Source of the DNA: Poecilobothrus nobilitatus
Taxonomy: Eukaryota > Arthropoda > Insecta > Diptera > Dolichopodidae
Length of the DNA stretch: 64,000 bases
Assembly: GCA_947095535.1 (NCBI GenBank)
Contig: OX352772.1
Location: 52,409,445 to 52,473,444 of the forward strand
Direction of reading: 5' to 3'
The translations under genes were made by a program, and so were the position numbers. Every line of letters starts with the position of its first letter. Position 1 is the first letter of the stretch. The notes beneath the pieces were generated by a model. The model had not been told where the DNA came from and ran no database searches. It saw only the letters and a list, made by a program, of their open reading frames with translations. Positions 59,640 to 64,000 of the stretch are shown in pieces.

Positions 59640-60070
59640 TGGTGATGTGCAATGAGTCCCCGAGCCATAATACCCTTGAATTTTATGTTACAAGAGCGGT
59701 GGGTTAAAAGAATCCAAAAATTAAATTTGGAAATAATGTCTCATTATCAGTGAGTCACAATTATACGAAATTGGAGGGACATTACACCATTAATAATTTT
59801 TGTTATTTTTTGATGAAATGATTCACCAATATGGGACAAAAAACTCTAAATTGTATGAGATCTCCACCAGAGATCCACCTAAAACAAATTCAAAATAAAA
59901 AAAAAAACATTTATCAAAAATAATTCTTTTTGTTAGATAAATAACTTATAAATTAAAACCATAAGATTTAGATTAAGTTCAACAAACTAAATTAAGATCT
60001 ACCGCGGGTGGGACATAATATCCATGAATATTATGGTCCTCCTGACCCGTCGTCAAGTAATATCTATATG
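59640..60070. repeat. possible MITE with inverted ends
   Basis: The left part GAGCCATAATACCCTTGAAT and GCGGTGGGTT loosely mirrors the right part (reverse complement GACCATAATATTCATGGATA and CCCACCCGCGG). Weak, without a target duplication found. Confidence 0.3.
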
Positions 60071-61205
60071 ATGCGGAAATTTTTAGTTTATAAAAATAAT
60101 ACCTATAGTTTTAATATAATTGCTTTTATAAAAATTCTCTGAAATATGGACTTCCTAAACCTATTAATAGAGATTTTGTTTTGGAGAATTTCATCACTTA
60201 AATAAAAATTAGAAGAGATTAGATTTGAAAATGACAGAAAAAAGATTTTTTGCATATGGAGTATAAATCAATTTCGTCTAGTTCTGTGAGTTACCAAAGA
60301 AGGAATATGGTATGGTATCTGTACTGGTATTATTTAAATATATTCTTAATTAATTGTAGATTTTCTGGACAAACCAAAATTTCAAATCAATTTTAAATGT
60401 AAAAATCGTTCATTTGTTGCAAAGAAATGGTAAGCCTGCATTTCTCTGAATTGCCACTTGTTTCAAAGCGAATTATTTTGATATTTTTTGATAGTTTTTC
60501 CAGAAAAATGACTAGCACATAAATCGTTTCTCTTTTTATCAAACAATATTTAGGCAATAAGTCGTTCGATATTGTAGTCGTTGGTGTCTTGTCAAGAAGA
60601 GCTTAAAACTATTAATTATTACTACTATATTTTGAACGATTTTTTTTTTGTGGGTCCTCAATTTTATTTTCCACAATTTTAGAACAAATCTCAAACTTTG
60701 CTTTTAAATTATGGTATTTAATTACGTACTGGAAAAAAGTTGTTTGGTACATCATATTAAGAAGTAATAACCATTGATCAAATATTTCTGAATAATTTTA
60801 ACCTCAAGTGATATATATTTCATTTTATTTAGAAAAATTTTGAAAAACAAACTTTATTACCTGGTTAATTTTTTGTTTGTCAAAATGAACATCACATAAA
60901 TAATTTTAAAGATATCAATTAGGTCTTGAATACAATTATTATATTATAGTCAAATGTCAAATTTATATATAATTATTATACAGTAAAATTTCCTTATCTG
61001 GAACTGCCAAGGATCAGTGAAATTATTTTAAAGAGAGAGGATTTAAGAAAAAGAGGTTTATAACAGAAAGTTATAAATACTAGTTATATGCAGAATTTTA
61101 AGTTATTTTCATAACCTTTATTTACAAATATACGCTAAAATTTAAATTTATCAAAAAACTTATTCCCAAAATTAAACTTTTCTATTATTTATATCCATAT
61201 GAACT
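60071..61205. other. AT-rich stretch without gene
   Basis: Nothing recognised. Confidence 0.5.
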
Positions 61206-62045
61206 ATGTTCAAGGGTATAATAAATTTGCCATTACGTTTGTGGCACCTTAAAGGAGTCGAGCTAGATATAGTGCCTAAAGTATGGATCGGCTTAGAATC
61301 GAATTCTGAGTCGATTAAGCCATGCCCGTCCGTCCGTCTGTCTACGCATAACTCAAAAAATAAAGAAGCTAGGAGGCTGAAATTTTTTTACGTCACTTTT
61401 GCAAAATTGCTAGCTTCGCCATTTAAATCCAGTATTTTCGGCCACCGGGTTCGAGTAGCTGCCATACAACTTCTTTCTTTATATGGAAATAATTCAGTAT
61501 CTATTGAAGCTAGGTATCTGAAATTTTGCAAAATCATGCCGAGTCACAGGCCAACAATATTTGAAAAATTTGGTTGTGCTGGTGCGACAGGTTCGCCATA
61601 TATATAACTTCTGCCATACAGCTGCCATACAACTTCTTTTTTTAAATCAAAATAACTTAGTGTCTATTGAAGCTAGGTATCTGAAATTTAGTGAACAGAT
61701 GTCGAGTTACAAGCTAAAACTTTTGTAAAATTTGGTTGGCCTAGAGCCTTCAGTCTTCTTGCACCTCATTGGAACTTAATAAAGCTAGGAGTCTGAAATA
61801 TTGCAAATGATGATCAAGTTTTAGGACAATAACTTCTGTAAAATTTGATTGCACCAACAATAGATTCGGGTAGCTGTCATGGAACTCTACAATTTACATA
61901 AATATATCTTGGTAGTTAACGCCGGTACTAAAACATCTGAAATTTTTTAAACGATGACCAAGTTTTTTATTAACAGTATATATTAAGATCTTACGGGTAT
62001 CTCAGAGTTGACACATTCTACTCAACTGCACTCGTCCTCGTTTCA
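61206..62045 (+). mobile_element. CCGT-family element, divergent copy
   Basis: Begins CAAGGGTATAATAAATTTGCC and has GTCGAGCTAGATATAGTGCC, ATGCCCGTCCGTCCGTCTGTC, and at its end CTTACGGGTATCTCAGAGTTG followed by CGTCCTCGTTTC. These are the counterparts of the start and end of the 35.8-kb copy. The middle instead repeats a unit with GAAGCTAGGTATCTGAAATTT and GCTGCCATACAACTTCTTT two or three times. The frame at 61,206-61,607 crosses this non-coding repeat and is not taken as a gene. Confidence 0.7.
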
Positions 62046-62310
62046 TATACATTTCAACATTAAAATCTTTAAAAAGGTTTTTAATAAAAGGTTTGAAATC
62101 TTTAAAAGCCTTGCTAAACAAATTATTCTAACCCTGATTTTGAATCCAACTCTAAAATCCCTCTTATTATTATTCGATAAAAATTAAAAATTTCAATTTT
62201 GTATTTTCTGAAAAAACAAAGAGATTTACCGAGATTTAAAAAAAACGAAATTTTACTAAAACGAGATTTTGATAAAACGCATTTTTGAGATACGAGCAAA
62301 ATGGGAAACT
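62046..62310. repeat. TTTTAAAATCTCGC minisatellite, inverted array
   Basis: Motifs GAGATTTACCGAGATTTAAA, AACGAAATTTTACT, AAACGAGATTTTGAT, AAACGCATTTTTGAGATACG follow each other, the complement of the motif at 48.8 kb. Confidence 0.6.
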
Positions 62311-63173
62311 ATGCATATTTATGTTATTAATAAAAGATTAGATTCAATGATATTAGTCAGAATAAATCATTAATCTTCCATCGGGTAAGCAATTTGAAAG
62401 AGAAGAATATATATATAAAATTTTTTTATTACCCATAATTGTAAGTAACAACTTGGAAAATTTTGTTAATTACTCATCAGTTGCTGAATAATTAAGGATT
62501 TGCTTTTTCCCCTAAAAATTTCCATTTAAATTAAAATTAAGAAAACAAAACAATAATAAAAGTAAAAAAAAAAAAAATTAGAAAATTTTAGGACAAAAGT
62601 TTTATTATGTATTCAGTTTTCAATTATCGATTAAAAAATCAACCATTTTTATCCAAAAAAATATAATGAATCTTTCTTTGCTCTAGAATTTCATTTTAGT
62701 TCAATATAATTTTTATTTTTCAAACAGATTTCTTTTAAAAAACAATTTTTTGTTTTTTTTTTATATTAACATTGGAAAAAAAAGCCTTTTAAAAAATTAG
62801 AAATAAAAAACAAAAAAAAGAAAAAAGGAAAATAAAATAAAAAAATTCTTTTCTAAGATAGGCTTTTATTTTTGTTTTTTTTTTTTGTTAAATAGGAGTT
62901 GATTTGATATAATAAGATGCAATGAATTCGATTCTATTATGTATATATATATACATATATATATATAGATATATGTATTTTGTAGGAAAAAAAAAATGCA
63001 TTCAAATATGTAGAACGAAACTTTTATTTTTCTGGCATGCTTTGAGTTTGTTTGGGTTTTGGTTTTGATAAATAGTTTTTGTTCAAAATCTTTATTACAT
63101 AGTATTGAATTTTTAGGTCAAAAAATGACTATGTTGTTTCGATATATCTATTATATTATATTATATTTGTTTT
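62311..63173. other. AT-rich stretch with TA microsatellite
   Basis: No gene; TA run at 62,941-62,975 and long A/T homopolymers. Confidence 0.5.
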
Positions 63174-64000
63174 TAGCACATTTCCAAAAAAATTTTGAAA
63201 AAATGTGCTTATTAGTTTCACTCTGTCCGTCCGTCCGTCCGTCCGTCCGTCTGTTTACAAAACTTCTACACCGTTAAAGATAGAGAAAAAAAATTTTAAC
63301 CATAGGTAGGTCTCATAAAAAAAATAATTTTGTGGAACAACTTTTTCATGTAGCCCCCCCCATTACGGAGCTACACCCCCTCAAACTTTGAAAATGCCCT
63401 ATTTTTAAATGCATATATCTTATGTTCTGCTTAAGATTTTTTCAATCTGAAAACGTCACTCGACAGGTATTTCTTTTATCTTTGTAAATTAATATCAAAA
63501 TTATACAATTTTTTTAAATTTAGTATTTAAATTTACCGTTATGTGAAAACCAAATTTTGCATGATTTTTATATTTTCATAACTCCGGCACGCTTCTAGAT
63601 AGAAGCTTGAAATTTTGAGGCAAGAAAGAACTTTTAGAATTAGTATAAGTTTGCTCAGAAAATTTTTTCGGACCACCCCCTGTTTATGAGCTATTAGGGC
63701 TTAAAAATTGAAAATTTGCTATTTTTAAACACCTGTAACTTAGGAACCTGCACACATTTTACTTCTGCAAGATGTAAAAATTAAAGCTACAATAATATAT
63801 TTTTACGTGTGTGAAAGGTTTATTTTAGTTGTAAAGGGTTCCAAAGTTGCAGCTCTTCAAAATTGTAAAAAAGCCCCATTTTCAGATGTATATATCTCGG
63901 GCTCTGCGTAATAGTTTTGCAATATAAAACCGGCAGAAGATCGAAAATTTTATTATCTATATAAAACAATATCAAAATTATGTAATATTTTGTAATTTAT
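63174..64000 (+). mobile_element. CCGT-family element, cut by the window end
   Basis: Starts TAGCACATTTCCAAAA with a small inverted partner TTTTGAAAAAATGTGCT, then a long (CCGT)n run at 63,222-63,251. The module follows with TTACCGTTATGTGAAAACCA, ACACCTGTAACTTAGGAACC and AAGCCCCATTTTCAGATGTA. It is the inverted twin of 6,361-7,647 at high similarity and continues past 64,000. Confidence 0.8.

Noticed and set aside
61206..61607. 133-residue plus-strand frame
   Set aside because: It crosses the CCGT run and repeat body of a non-coding dispersed element; other copies do not keep the frame open.

Overview
The window is a strongly AT-rich piece of eukaryotic, almost certainly insect, chromosome. 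I found no convincing host protein-coding gene, no rRNA and no functional tRNA. It looks like intergenic DNA, or the inside of a very long intron, filled with transposable elements of different ages. The evidence for an insect, probably a fly, is the DD41D mariner (a type I know from tephritid flies), the jockey-like LINE tails, tRNA-derived SINEs, TATGTATGTA-type sequence, and dispersed non-coding repeats with a CCGTCCGTCCGT run like those in brachyceran flies. The species call is inference only; no search was run.

Layout. 0-5 kb: a tRNA-derived SINE (SINE-1, minus), a 997-bp DD41D mariner with an internal deletion, a foldback element with 103-bp arms, and a second SINE-1. 5-8 kb: a LINE tail and a large CCGT-family repeat with an internal 467-bp duplication. 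8-23 kb: mostly simple AT-rich DNA with a SINE-2 relic, an inverted-repeat composite at 10.8-13.1 kb, a possible group of very short exons near 15 kb, a jockey-like LINE fragment near 16.3 kb, another SINE-1, and relics.

23.3-31.7 kb is the most interesting part. A CCGT-family element (minus strand) is split by a 6.8-kb insertion starting TC, ending CTAG and carrying a small hairpin before the end. This matches a non-autonomous Helitron. An unsplit copy of the same host repeat lies inverted at 35.8-37.4 kb and shows the empty site, so the insertion can be placed to the base, between A and T, with no target-site duplication. The insertion is a head-to-tail array with several levels of internal repetition.

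31.7-42.8 kb: a degraded CCGT copy, the intact CCGT copy, two hairpin-bearing TTGGC-family repeats and long AT-rich stretches. 42,854-45,793: a complete hAT element with an 8-bp target-site duplication and a BED-finger transposase frame broken by only two in-frame stops. 46-52 kb: more TTGGC repeats (one with a long ATT microsatellite), two SINE-2 copies and a SINE-1 inserted into a CCGT repeat with a 9-bp target duplication. 52-64 kb: a third SINE-2-like copy, a second LINE tail with its last ORF part open, another SINE-1 with a target duplication, a nested foldback MITE, and two more CCGT elements, the last running off the window end.

The genes do not form a pathway. What can be read is an order of insertions: SINE-1 into CCGT, Helitron array into CCGT, and a foldback MITE inside an older repeat.
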